A stretch of DNA of 64,000 bases from Kribbella qitaiheensis. Its GTDB lineage: Bacteria > Actinomycetota > Actinomycetes > Propionibacteriales > Kribbellaceae. Below the pieces are notes generated by a model. That model had not been told where the DNA came from. It did not search any database and worked only from the letters and a program-made list of their open reading frames with translations. Made by a program: the position numbers and the translations under genes. Where the stretch lies: positions 6,014,001 to 6,078,000 of the forward strand of contig NZ_CP043661.1 of the NCBI RefSeq assembly GCF_014217565.1. Direction: 5' to 3'. Shown piece after piece: positions 8,915 to 17,362 of this stretch (within the stretch, counting starts at the first letter, position 1; each line of letters opens with the position of its first letter).

Positions 8915-9205
8915 TCAGGCAGGCAGGGACCAGACCTGGTTGGCGCTGGCGGCGCAGTCCCAGATGCGCGTCGATACGCGCCCCTGAATTTTCCGAAAGT
9001 ATCTGGAGCCGGGTGCCGTCGGCCGAGGACTGGCCGGTGGCGTCCAGGCAGCGGCCCGACGACGGGTTGCGGAGGTTGCCGTTCGACTGCGGCTGCCACG
9101 ACTGCGCGCCGGTGCCGTTGCAGTCGTACAGCTGGACGAGGGTGCCGTTCGCAGTACCGGCGGCACTGATGTCCAGACACTTGCCGAGGGCCCTGATGGT
9201 GCGGT
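8915..9205 (-). pseudogene. Fragment of a secreted CBM13/ricin-type lectin domain
   Basis: One minus-strand frame encodes LGKCLDISAAGTANGTLVQLYDC, then GAQSWQPQSNGNLRNPSSGRCLDATGQSSADGTRLQI. The end of the domain, WDCAASANQVWSLPA plus stop, follows in a different frame. These are two beta-trefoil repeats with the QxW motif, normally at the C-terminus of a secreted glycosidase. Between LQI and WDC sits an insert of about 35-40 bases, which breaks the frame. The 5' part of the parent gene is absent upstream of about 9205. It is therefore a truncated relic that keeps its terminator (8859-8892). Confidence 0.8.
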
Positions 9206-9287
9206 CCGGAAATCACTTCGCTCCTGCTCGCTTCGTCCGGTACGGTCGCGGGGTCGTTTTTCACCAGACTGAGAGCAGGTTTCGTCC

Positions 9288-9668
9288 ATGGCATGTCGGA
9301 TCAGTGAGCTCGTGCTCGGTTGCCGCGACCCTGAGGTGCTGGCGAAATTCTGGTGCGAGGTGCTGGACTTCGTCGTACTCGATCGCGAGTACGACGGCAC
9401 GCTCGAGATCGGGCCGCGCGAAGGGTTCGGCGGTCCGCAGCCGACGATCATCCTCAGTCGCCGGGAAGAGCCGGAACCCGGGAAATCCCGGCTGCACATC
9501 GACGTCAATGCCACCGACCGCGACCAGGACGCCGAGCTCGAACGCCTGCTGAAGCTCGGTGCGCGCCCGGCCGACATCGGCCAGACGGGCGAGGAGCACT
9601 GGCATGTCCTGGTCGACCCCGAAGGCAACGAGTTCTGCCTGCTGAAGACCCGCCTCAACCCGCTCTGA
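9288..9668 (+). CDS. VOC-family (glyoxalase fold) protein
   Basis: 126 aa with the vicinal-oxygen-chelate pattern: ISELVLGCRDPEVLAKFWCEVLDF at the N-terminus, LHIDVNATDRDQDAELERLLKLGA in the middle and WHVLVDPEGNEFCLL near the end. This is the actinobacterial glyoxalase-like subgroup in which HIDV and E in DPEGNEF occupy metal-ligand positions. Cytoplasmic; substrate unknown. It stands alone between the lectin relic and a convergent EamA exporter gene. Confidence 0.85.
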   Translation: MACRISELVLGCRDPEVLAKFWCEVLDFVVLDREYDGTLEIGPREGFGGPQPTIILSRREEPEPGKSRLHIDVNATDRDQDAELERLLKLGARPADIGQTGEEHWHVLVDPEGNEFCLLKTRLNPL

Positions 9669-9710
9669 CACGCATCGGCCGCGGAGGGGCAGGGCGTCGT
9701 GGATGCGCGC

Positions 9711-10586
9711 TCAGATGTCGGGGGCCTCTGAGGCCGGCGTGCGGGTGATCGCGATCGAGGCGGCGACGACGCAAGCCATCCCGGCCAGCTGGATCACGGC
9801 CAGGCGCTGGCTGAGGATCAGGAATCCGGCGGTGGCGCCGACGGCTGGTTCGAGGCTCATCAGGATGCCGAACACGGCCGGCTTCATCCGCCGGAGCGCG
9901 AGGGTCTCGAGTGAGTACGGCAGGACGGACGAGAGCACCGCGATGGCCAGGCCGGCCACGAGTGAATGCCAGTGCAGAAGCTCGCTGCCCGCGCTGGCAA
10001 AGCCGAACGGAGTGGTGATGAGCGCGCTGACCACGATCGCCAGAGCCAGTCCGTCGAGCTGGGCGAACCGGCGGCCGGTCTCGGCGCTGAGCAGGATGTA
10101 GCAGGCCCAGAGCACCCCGGCCAGCCCCGCGAACGCGACACCTAGCCAGTTCACTGCGCTCAACTCATGACCATTCACCAGTACTACGCCGAGCGCGGCC
10201 CCGGCGACGGCGATCAGATCCCGCCGTTTCCGCGACATCGCAGCGGCGAGACCGAGTGGCCCGATGAACTCGATCGTCACGGCCACGCCCAGTGGGAGCC
10301 GCTCCAGTGAGAGATAGAAGCTGAGGTTCATCAACCCGAGCACGATGCCGAAGGCAACTACCGCTAGGAAGTCGCGCTTGGTCCGCTGCTTGAGGCCAGG
10401 CCGTGCGATCACCAGCAAGATCGGCACCGCGAGCGCGAGCCTGAGCGAAACGGTGCCTACGGCCCCCAGCTTCTCGATCAGCTGCGCCGCCAAGGCCCCA
10501 CCGAACTGGACGGAGACCACCCCGCCCAACACCATCGCCGTCGGCGGAACTCGTGGCGCACGCACCTCCAGATCACACCACGCCAT
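9711..10586 (-). CDS. EamA-family exporter (RhtA-like)
   Basis: 291 aa with about ten membrane spans arranged as two EamA repeats (about residues 15-135 and 145-285). FYLSLERLPLGVAVTIEFIGPLG at the end of the first repeat and YSLETLALRRMKPAVFGILMSLEPAVGA in the second are characteristic of the RhtA/YddG group, which exports amino acids and other metabolites. No partner gene or dedicated regulator is adjacent; the upstream region contains a long inverted repeat (10631-10730). Confidence 0.88.
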   Translation of the reverse strand: MAWCDLEVRAPRVPPTAMVLGGVVSVQFGGALAAQLIEKLGAVGTVSLRLALAVPILLVIARPGLKQRTKRDFLAVVAFGIVLGLMNLSFYLSLERLPLGVAVTIEFIGPLGLAAAMSRKRRDLIAVAGAALGVVLVNGHELSAVNWLGVAFAGLAGVLWACYILLSAETGRRFAQLDGLALAIVVSALITTPFGFASAGSELLHWHSLVAGLAIAVLSSVLPYSLETLALRRMKPAVFGILMSLEPAVGATAGFLILSQRLAVIQLAGMACVVAASIAITRTPASEAPDI

Positions 10587-10630
10587 CTCGGCCGTACCTC
10601 GCGTCGGCCCACCTCCTGGGATGACGGTTC

Positions 10631-10730
10631 GTCCCGATGGACAGGTAATAGTCGAGCCGGGAGTGGAGGTTCACGCTCAGTGCGGCCTGGTCGGGGGTGG
10701 ATCTGGCGACCATTACCTGTCCGTCGGGAC
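10631..10730. repeat. Long inverted repeat with 19-base arms
   Basis: 10631-10649 (GTCCCGATGGACAGGTAAT) and 10712-10730 are reverse complements with 18 of 19 positions matching, separated by 62 bases. The element lies between the EamA gene start and the TetR gene stop, both on the minus strand. It is too widely spaced for a simple terminator. It could be a cruciform-type operator, a small non-autonomous mobile element or a folded leader of the EamA transcript. Confidence 0.7.
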
Positions 10731-10774
10731 ACTGGCGCGGGGAGGTGGCTCTCTAGCCCGATCGCTTGGGCAAG

Positions 10775-11435
10775 CTAACCGCGGAGGGTGTTCAGGCCTT
10801 GCCAGAGGAAGGTCATCAGGGTGGTCGCGGTCTGGGCGGGGGTCGGGGGAGCGGGGTGTTTGGTGCGCCAGATGGCCAGCCGTTCGGTGGCGCCGGAGAT
10901 GGATTGGGCGACGATCTGGATCTCGTCCTCGGTGAAGCTGTGGCCGGGTGGGAGGTTGAGCCGGACCATGGTGGCGATCAGTTCGACGAAATCGGCGCGG
11001 ACCTCGTCGGCGGGCCTGGGCGGCGGGCCCGGCCGCGAGCATGCCCTCGTCGACCAGTACGGACCAGGCGCGCGGATGCTCGTCGAGGAACGTGAACCAT
11101 TGGACGAAGCCGGCGTACATCGCCTGCTCGGCGTCCGGCGCGGCCAGCACGGCATCGGAGACGGCGTCGAGGAGCTGAGCGCGGAGCCGGGACAGGCAGG
11201 CGAGGAACAAGCCGTCCTTCGAGCCGTAGTACTGATAGATCAGCGGCTTCGAGACGCCGACCTCGGCGGCGATCTCGTCCATCGAGGTGCCCTGGTAGCC
11301 GCGTTCGCCGAAGATCCGCTCGGCCGCGTCCAGGATCTCGCGCTCCCGCGCCGCCCGATCCCGCCGCCGCTTCACCGGTACCGCGGACTCGGGTACCGCG
11401 GGCTCCGGTACTGCGCTGTCAGTGGTCGAGGTCAC
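10775..11435 (-). CDS. TetR-family regulator, frameshifted as sequenced
   Basis: The N-terminal frame gives a Pro/Ala-rich lead, then the helix-turn-helix REREILDAAERIFGERGYQGTS and VGVSKPLIYQYYGSKDGLF, and the ligand-binding part to VDEGMLAAGPAA. The remainder (PADEVRADFVELIATMVRLN through LWQGLNTLRG, stop at 10775) is in the next frame. Removing one base from the GGGCC run near 11011-11025 restores a protein of about 219 aa. It is divergent from the Baeyer-Villiger monooxygenase gene and the perfect palindrome between them (11461-11479) is its likely operator, so it probably represses that gene and itself. Confidence 0.85.
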
Positions 11436-11460
11436 TTGCGCAGTCTAATTGACTCCGAGT

Positions 11461-11479
11461 AACTTACTGGGAGTAAGTT
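11461..11479. promoter_or_regulatory. TetR operator palindrome
   Basis: AACTTACTGGGAGTAAGTT is a perfect palindrome (8-base arms, 3-base centre) in the 67-base gap between the divergent TetR and monooxygenase genes. The TTACT(N3)AGTAA core is a common TetR-family operator form. A TTGACT box at 11449-11454 lies beside it, so binding would block the monooxygenase promoter. Confidence 0.8.
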
Positions 11480-11502
11480 CAACCTAGCTCCCGGAGGCAG
11501 TC

Positions 11503-12960
11503 GTGCGGAACGAGTCGACGCATCACCGGATCGTCGTGGTGGGAACGGGCTTCGCCGGCATCGGGATGGCGGTGCGGCTGAAGGAAGCCGGGTACGACGA
11601 CTTCGTCGTACTGGAGCGTGCCAAGGACGTCGGCGGCACCTGGCGCGACAACACCTACCCGGGTTGCCGCTGTGACGTCCCGTCGCACCTCTACTCGTTC
11701 TCCTTCGCGCCGAACCCGGACTGGTCGTCGACGTTCTCGCCGCAGCCCGAGATCGAGGCGTACCTCCGCAAGGTCACCGACGGATTCGCCGTCCGCCCGC
11801 ACATCCGCTTCGACCACGCCGTCCAGGACGCGCACTGGGAAGACGGTCATTGGCGCATCCACACCAACCAAGGCGACCTGACGGCCGACCTCCTGTTGTC
11901 CGGCATGGGCCCGCTGGCCGAGCCGTCGTACCCGAAACTGACCGGGATCGAGTCGTTCGAGGGCGAGGTATTCCACTCGGCGCAGTGGGACCACGAGCTC
12001 GACTTCAGCGGGCGGAAGGTTGCCGTGATCGGGACCGGCGCCTCGGCGATCCAGTTCGTGCCGGCGATCCAGCCCGAGGTCGAGGAACTCCATCTCTTCC
12101 AGCGGACCCCGCCCTGGGTGATGCCGCGGCCGGACCGCAGGATCAGCAAGGCGGAGAAGAGGATCTACAAAGCGTTTCCCCTTGTGCAGAAGGCTGTTCG
12201 CGCCGGGATCTACTGGTCGCGCGAGTCGCTTGTGCTCGGTTTCGCCAAGCTCCCAAGGATCATGAAGCAGGGGCAGAAGATCGCCGAGCGGCACCTGGCC
12301 CAGCAGATCCGCGATCCCGAGTTGCGTGCCAAGCTGACGCCCGACTTCACCCTCGGCTGCAAGCGCGTGCTGATCTCCGACGACTACTACCCGGCCGTCG
12401 CGCAGCCGAACGTGGACGTCGTCACCGACGCGATCCACGAGGTCACCCCGACCGGGATCATCACCGAGGACGGCGTGAAGCACGAGGTGGACACGATCAT
12501 CTACGGCACCGGGTTCCGGGTCACCGACCTGCCGGTGATGGACATGCTGACCGGCCGCGACGGCCTGACCCTGCGCGAGGCCTGGAGCGACGGGATGGAA
12601 GCGCATCTCGGTACCGCGGTCAGCGGCTTCCCCAACTTCTTCCTGCTGATCGGGCCGAACACGGGTCTCGGTCACAGCTCGATGGTGTTCATGATCGAGT
12701 CGCAGATCGCCTACATCCTGGACGCGATCAAGACGATGGACGCCGAGGGGATCAAGGAGGTCGAGGTCCGGCCGGAGGTGCAGCGTGAGTTCGTCGACGG
12801 CGTCCGTTCGTCGATGCGCAACACGATCTGGTCCCGCGGCGGCTGCACGAGCTGGTACCTCGACTCCGAGGGCCGCAACACCACCCTGTGGCCATCCTTC
12901 ACCTTCCGTTTCCGCCAGTTGACCCGCCACTTCGACCGGGGTCAGTACCTGACGAGGTAG
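11503..12960 (+). CDS. Flavin-containing (Baeyer-Villiger type) monooxygenase
   Basis: 485 aa from GTG 11503, with GGAGG seven bases upstream. FAD motif GTGFAGIGM at about residue 14, then FVVLERAKDVGGTWRDNTYPG (GGTW), the Baeyer-Villiger fingerprint FEGEVFHSAQWD at about 150-161, and NADPH motif GTGASAIQ at about 180. The length fits cyclic-ketone/steroid or EthA-like monooxygenases. The reaction would be NADPH- and O2-dependent insertion of oxygen into a ketone, or S-oxidation; substrate unknown. Divergent TetR and a perfect operator indicate substrate-induced expression. Confidence 0.9.
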   Translation: MRNESTHHRIVVVGTGFAGIGMAVRLKEAGYDDFVVLERAKDVGGTWRDNTYPGCRCDVPSHLYSFSFAPNPDWSSTFSPQPEIEAYLRKVTDGFAVRPHIRFDHAVQDAHWEDGHWRIHTNQGDLTADLLLSGMGPLAEPSYPKLTGIESFEGEVFHSAQWDHELDFSGRKVAVIGTGASAIQFVPAIQPEVEELHLFQRTPPWVMPRPDRRISKAEKRIYKAFPLVQKAVRAGIYWSRESLVLGFAKLPRIMKQGQKIAERHLAQQIRDPELRAKLTPDFTLGCKRVLISDDYYPAVAQPNVDVVTDAIHEVTPTGIITEDGVKHEVDTIIYGTGFRVTDLPVMDMLTGRDGLTLREAWSDGMEAHLGTAVSGFPNFFLLIGPNTGLGHSSMVFMIESQIAYILDAIKTMDAEGIKEVEVRPEVQREFVDGVRSSMRNTIWSRGGCTSWYLDSEGRNTTLWPSFTFRFRQLTRHFDRGQYLTR

Positions 12961-12967
12961 CTCTCGC

Positions 12968-13006
12968 TATGTGACATTGATCGTGTTACATTCGATCAGT
13001 CACATA
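12968..13006. promoter_or_regulatory. Nested palindrome upstream of the membrane-protein gene (probable MerR operator)
   Basis: Outer arms TATGTGAC (12968-12975) and GTCACATA (12999-13006) enclose inner arms TGATCG (12978-12983) and CGATCA (12993-12998), with TGTTACATT in the centre. The outer half-site is nearly the same as in the palindrome beside the MerR gene (15473-15491), pointing to one regulator for both promoters. Confidence 0.7.
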
Positions 13007-13026
13007 TCTGGGTGAAGGGTGCGCCG

Positions 13027-14331
13027 ATGATCCCGCTGCACGGCATCGGCGGCCGGGGTGATCTCCCGGTCCCGCTCTGGCTGGCCGTCTACTCGGCCGG
13101 CGCAGCGGTGGCGGTCTCCTTCTTCGCGCTCGCAGCCTTCTGGTCCCGCCCGCGTTTCGAGCGGTCATCCGGTACTGCGCTCGCGTGGCTGGCGCAGGTC
13201 GTCGACGCGCGCCCGATCAGGTGGTTGCTCAAGGCAATCGGTCTTGCCACGCTCGCCCTGCTGCTCGGATCCGCCTGGTTCGGCAGCAGCGAGCCGTCGC
13301 TCAATCCCGCGCCGACCTGGCTGTACGTGTGGATCTGGGTCGGCATCATCCCGCTCTCGCTGCTGCTCGGCCCGGTCTGGCGACTCGCCAACCCGTTCCG
13401 CACCCTCGCGAGCGCGATCCCGCGTACGTCGTACCGGCAACTCCCGCAAGGCATCGCGTATTGGCCGGCCGTTGCCGGGCTCGCCGGATTCCTCTGGCTC
13501 GAACTCGTCTACCCCGACGGCTCGGAGCCGCTGACCGTCGCGATCACCGTCACGGCGTACGCGCTCATGAATGTTGCCGCCGGCATCGTTTACGGCCCGC
13601 ACTGGTTCGCGATCGGCGACAGCTTCGAGGTGTACGCCGAGATGCTGGCCAAGCTGAGCCCTTTCGGCCGCAACGACCAGCATCAACTCGTACTGCGTAA
13701 CCCGCTTGCCGGGCTCGCCACGATCCCGCAGCAACCCGGTGTCGTCGCGCTCTTCTGCCTGCTGCTCGGGTCCACCGCGTTCGACGGCATCAGCAGGTGG
13801 TCCGCCTGGACCAACCAGACCGGCCAACTCGGCCACGCCGGCCACCTCGTCATCTACACCCTCGGTCTCGTGACCTCGGTCGCGATCGTGTCCGGGCTGT
13901 TCCTGCTGGCGGCGCGATTCACTGGTACTTCGGAGGTGCGGCCGGGGGCAGTCGGCGATGCAGGTCTGCCTGGTGCATTCGTGCACTCGCTGGTGCCGAT
14001 AGCGATCGGGTACGCGGTGGCGCACTACTTCTCTTTCGCGTTGTTCCAGGGGCAGGAAGGGGTGCTGCTGGCAACGGATCCGTTCGATCTTGGCTGGGAT
14101 CTGCTCGGGATCAGTCGGACAGGAATTGACTACGCCTTCCTGGGTACCGGGCTGATCGCTGCAGTGCAGATAAGTGCGATCGTGCTCGGCCACGTGATGG
14201 GGGTGGTGGCCGCACATGATCGCGCCGCCTACCTGTTCCGCCGCCGGCAACTGCGACGGGCGCAGTACCCGATGCTGGCCGCGATGGTTGCCTTCACTGC
14301 CGGTGGGATCGCGCTGGTGACGGCCTCGTGA
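13027..14331 (+). CDS. Unknown large polytopic membrane protein
   Basis: 434 aa. I start at ATG 13027 because GAAGGG lies about seven bases upstream; a GTG at 13012 is in frame. About ten or eleven hydrophobic spans cover nearly the whole length. Conserved-looking polar spots include LGPVWRLANPFRTLASAIPR, IVYGPHWFAIGDSFEVYAEMLAKLSPFGR and IAIGYAVAHYFSFALFQGQE, with His residues at membrane edges. I believe relatives are sometimes labelled fenitrothion hydrolase in databases, but I would not rely on that. It overlaps the next small gene by 4 bases (GTGA) and carries a palindrome related to the MerR operator upstream. Confidence 0.75.
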   Translation: MIPLHGIGGRGDLPVPLWLAVYSAGAAVAVSFFALAAFWSRPRFERSSGTALAWLAQVVDARPIRWLLKAIGLATLALLLGSAWFGSSEPSLNPAPTWLYVWIWVGIIPLSLLLGPVWRLANPFRTLASAIPRTSYRQLPQGIAYWPAVAGLAGFLWLELVYPDGSEPLTVAITVTAYALMNVAAGIVYGPHWFAIGDSFEVYAEMLAKLSPFGRNDQHQLVLRNPLAGLATIPQQPGVVALFCLLLGSTAFDGISRWSAWTNQTGQLGHAGHLVIYTLGLVTSVAIVSGLFLLAARFTGTSEVRPGAVGDAGLPGAFVHSLVPIAIGYAVAHYFSFALFQGQEGVLLATDPFDLGWDLLGISRTGIDYAFLGTGLIAAVQISAIVLGHVMGVVAAHDRAAYLFRRRQLRRAQYPMLAAMVAFTAGGIALVTAS

Positions 14332-14534
14332 TCGCGTTGCACCTGGGCGGTGTGCCCGAGCTGGCGATGTTCCTCGGCCCGATCCTGCTGATCGTCGCGT
14401 TCGTCCGGATCGCCCGTCGCAACGAGTCCCGGGTCACCGACGACGAGGACGACTGGGACGCCGACCTGGGAGACCTGGCCGAACCGCCGCAGCCAAACCG
14501 CCCGCAGCCGAACCGCCGCAGCCGAACCCCGTAG
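14328..14534 (+). CDS. Small single-pass membrane protein with repeat tail
   Basis: 68 aa as sequenced, starting at GTG 14328, which overlaps the upstream stop by 4 bases. One span (about residues 8-27, PELAMFLGPILLIVAFVRIA) is followed by an acidic stretch (DDEDDWDADLGDL) and a Pro-rich tail. The DNA after the stop continues in another frame as repeated AEPPAAEP units until a stop at 14726-14728. One missing base near 14495-14502 would give a protein of about 130 aa with an extended Pro/Ala/Glu tail. It is coupled to the polytopic protein upstream and is probably its small partner; function unknown. Confidence 0.65.
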   Translation: MIALHLGGVPELAMFLGPILLIVAFVRIARRNESRVTDDEDDWDADLGDLAEPPQPNRPQPNRRSRTP

Positions 14535-14679
14535 CCGAACCACCCGCAGCCGAACCACGCGCAGCCGAACCACCCGCTGTCGAACCACCCGCAGCCGAAC
14601 CACCCGCTGGCGAGTCGCCCGCCGCGGAGCAGTCCGCCGAACCGTCCGCCGCCGCTGAGGCCTACGGAGTACGGGCTGG

Positions 14680-15448
14680 TCAGCCGGTCGAAGGCACGGA
14701 GTCGGGCGCGAGGCCGAGCTCCTCGTAGGCGACGACCTCGATCTCGCGGCCCATCGCCTCGCGGAACGCGGCGACCAGCGCCTGACCTGCCAGCGGGATG
14801 ATGTTCTCCAGGGTGCGCTGGATCTCGGGCCAGCCGTCCGGAGGCAACCCGGCGTCGGCGAACTGGCGCCAGACCGTACTGCGGAACAGCTCGACGTAGA
14901 CCTTCGCGACCGCGTCGGCGTGGCTGAACAGCTTCGGCAGCATCTCGAAGATCGCCTCCAGTGGCACGCCGAGCTTGATCACCTCGAGGCCGGTGCGAAG
15001 CAGATCCGGGTTGGAGATCCGGAGCTGGCCGTCGTCCTGGCGCTCGGCGATGCCCAGCTCGATCAGCTTGGCGATGGTGTCGGGGTCGTGCGGGATCCCG
15101 GCCCCGGTCGGCCAGTTGCTGCTCGGTGATCACTTCGGGCTCGGCCGGCGTCCACGGGCTGACCAGGGTCTCGAAGACGCCGAGCGCGAGCGCGCCGTCG
15201 GGGAGCTCGCTCATCATCCGCTCGACCGCGGCCAGCGTGTAGCCCTTGTCGAGCAACTCGCGGACCAGCGTGAGCCGCGCCACGTGGTCGGCGCCGTAGT
15301 ACCCGGTCCTGCCCGCGAGCCGTGGCGGCGGGATCAACCCGCGTCCGGCGTACGCGCGCACGTTACGGACGGTCATGCCCACCTTCGCGGCGAGCTGGTC
15401 GACCGTGAGCTCTTCGGTGGCCGGCTCGGCCGGCAGCTGTCCTCCCAC
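14680..15448 (-). CDS. MerR-family regulator, frameshifted as sequenced
   Basis: The N-terminal frame has the MerR DNA-binding domain: LTVDQLAAKVGMTVRNVRAYAG, RTGYYGADHVARLTLVRELL, then YTLAAVERMMSE. After EQQLADR the sequence continues in the next frame as AGIPHDPDTIAKLIELG, through LGVPLEAIFEMLPKLF to the end at 14680. Dropping one C from the run at 15112-15115 joins them exactly. The start is uncertain: GTG 15448 is chosen because the palindrome at 15473-15491 covers the earlier ATG and GTG candidates. Divergent from the 15551 membrane protein, it probably controls that gene and the 13027 operon. Confidence 0.82.
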
Positions 15449-15472
15449 TCTTGACAGTCTTCCAGACTCCAC

Positions 15473-15491
15473 GTTACATATCTTATGTAAC
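15473..15491. promoter_or_regulatory. Perfect palindrome between MerR gene and membrane-protein gene
   Basis: GTTACATATCTTATGTAAC has 8-base arms and a 3-base centre. It lies between the MerR regulator and the divergent gene at 15551. Its half-site GTTACATA matches the GTCACATA/TATGTGAC arms at 12968-13006 with one change. Likely operator for autoregulation and for the divergent gene. Confidence 0.75.
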
Positions 15492-15550
15492 ATCACTCAT
15501 GGCGCATGTCGTGTGGTGTGAACTTGCCCGGACCAGCGAGGGAGTCCCGT

Positions 15551-17362
15551 ATGACCGTCCCCTTGGCGGCATCGACCGGTTCCGCCACGTTCGACCAGAT
15601 CGCGATCGTGACCGGCCTCGTCTCACTGATGTACCTCGCACTCGCCGTGCTGCTGTGGCGGGAACGGACCGGCCGGGTCACGGCGGTAGGGCGCCTCGCG
15701 GACACCATCGGGAGACTGGACGGAGTCCCCCGCTGGGCTGCGCTGACGCCCTACCTGCACGCCGTCTCGCTGCTCGCCTGCGCCTTCGGCGTCTGGTGGG
15801 ACATCGCGGTGCACATCGACAAGGGCCGCGACACCGGCCCGTTCGGTACGCCGGCGCACTACCCGATCTTCTTCGGCATCCTCGGCGTGATCATCTCCGG
15901 CGTGCTGCCGATCGCGCTCGCCCGCAAGCCGCTGCCGGCCCGGACGATCAAGCTCACCAAGGGGTGGCGGATCCCGTGCAGCGCCGCGCTTGTCACGGTC
16001 TGCGGGACGTTCGCGCTGGTCGGCTTCCCGCTGGACGACGTGTGGCACCGGTTGTTCGGCGAGGATGTCACCCTCTGGGGGCCGACGCACCTGCTGATGA
16101 TCGGCGGCGTCGTGTTCTCGATCTTCGCGAGGCTGCTGGCGTCCGCCGAGGTCGAGCAACTGGTCGGGCTGAACCTCCGTCGCCGGTTCCAGGAGATCGT
16201 TGCCGTCGGCGCCTTGTTGATCGCCTGGGACCTGTTCAGCACCGAGTTCAACTACGGCGTCCCGCAGTTTCCGCTGATCTTGCAGCCGATCCTGATCGTC
16301 TTCGGCGCGGCGCTCGCTTTGACGCTGCTGCGGGCCCGACGCGGCCCCGGCACTGCGTTTGCCTCGGTTGCCGTCTACCTGATCATCCGGGGCGGTATCG
16401 CGTGGGCGGTCGCGCAGCCGCTGGGTGAGATCGTCGGCCACTTCCCGTTGCTGATCGCCGAGGCGGCGCTGGTCGAGCTGACGGCCTTTGCTCTCGGCAA
16501 CAAGAATCGCTTCCGGCTCGGGGTTGTTGCCGGTGCGCTGATCGGTACCGTCGGTGTTCTGGTCGAGTTCGGGTGGAGCCAGGTGTGGATGCCGATCCAG
16601 TGGCCGTCGTCGATGATTCCGTCGGCGCTCGGGTTTGGCGTCGTCACCGGCATTGGTGCGGGTCTCGTCGGCGCGTGGCTCGCCACCCGGTACGCAGAGG
16701 TGGCCGGCGAGGTGCGCGAAACGCCGACCGTGCGGCGTACGCATCAACTCGGCGCGGTCGGGCTGGTCGTGGTGATCGCAGCGCTGTTCTTCTGTGTACC
16801 GCGGTCGGCCGATCCGGGGGTGAGTGCCACAGTGTCGTTGGATCGAGTGGCCACCGGAGCCGAGCCCACGGCGTACGTGACGGTGAAGCTGGATCCAGCC
16901 GACGCGGCTGATGGGGCGCGCTGGTTCCAGGCGCTGGCCTGGCAGGGCGGTGGGTCGATGACGCATCCGATGAAGAAGATTGCCGAGGGCACTTATCGGT
17001 CGACCGAACCGCTGCCGATGTACGGCAAGTGGAAGTCGATGGTGCGGCTGCATCGGGGATCGCGGGATCTGGTGGCGATGTGGGTCTACGCGCCGGAGGA
17101 TCTGAAGATCGAGAAGCCGGCCGTGCAGGTGTCGGACGGGCAGAAGGTCGACTTCATCGGTGAGCAGCAGGTACTGCGGCGCGAGGAGCGGACCGACGTA
17201 CCGCGCTGGATGTGGAACGGCGGATACGCGCTGCTCGCGGTGGTCGGATCGCTGGAAATCATCGGGATCGCCTGGCTGGTCGGCCGAGGCGCCCGAGGCG
17301 GTCGGCTGCGGGCGGCGCATCTGCTTGCTGAGAGCAACAAACGCGCAAAGGAGACCGCGTGA
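15551..17362 (+). CDS. Unknown polytopic membrane protein with C-terminal extracytoplasmic domain
   Basis: 603 aa from ATG 15551 (GAGGGAG six bases upstream). About eleven hydrophobic spans fill residues 12-415, including polar motifs that look functional: GVWWDIAVHIDKGRD, GTPAHYPIFFGILG, DDVWHRLFGEDVTLWGPTHLLMIGG. Residues about 430-560 form a probably external beta-rich domain with MTHPMKKIAEGTYRSTEPLP and MYGKWKSMVRLHRG, resembling YtkA/FixH-like copper or cofactor-associated folds. A last span follows, with a basic tail. His/Asp/Trp clusters at membrane faces suggest metal or haem binding, but this is inference. It starts next to the MerR operator. Confidence 0.75.
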   Translation: MTVPLAASTGSATFDQIAIVTGLVSLMYLALAVLLWRERTGRVTAVGRLADTIGRLDGVPRWAALTPYLHAVSLLACAFGVWWDIAVHIDKGRDTGPFGTPAHYPIFFGILGVIISGVLPIALARKPLPARTIKLTKGWRIPCSAALVTVCGTFALVGFPLDDVWHRLFGEDVTLWGPTHLLMIGGVVFSIFARLLASAEVEQLVGLNLRRRFQEIVAVGALLIAWDLFSTEFNYGVPQFPLILQPILIVFGAALALTLLRARRGPGTAFASVAVYLIIRGGIAWAVAQPLGEIVGHFPLLIAEAALVELTAFALGNKNRFRLGVVAGALIGTVGVLVEFGWSQVWMPIQWPSSMIPSALGFGVVTGIGAGLVGAWLATRYAEVAGEVRETPTVRRTHQLGAVGLVVVIAALFFCVPRSADPGVSATVSLDRVATGAEPTAYVTVKLDPADAADGARWFQALAWQGGGSMTHPMKKIAEGTYRSTEPLPMYGKWKSMVRLHRGSRDLVAMWVYAPEDLKIEKPAVQVSDGQKVDFIGEQQVLRREERTDVPRWMWNGGYALLAVVGSLEIIGIAWLVGRGARGGRLRAAHLLAESNKRAKETA

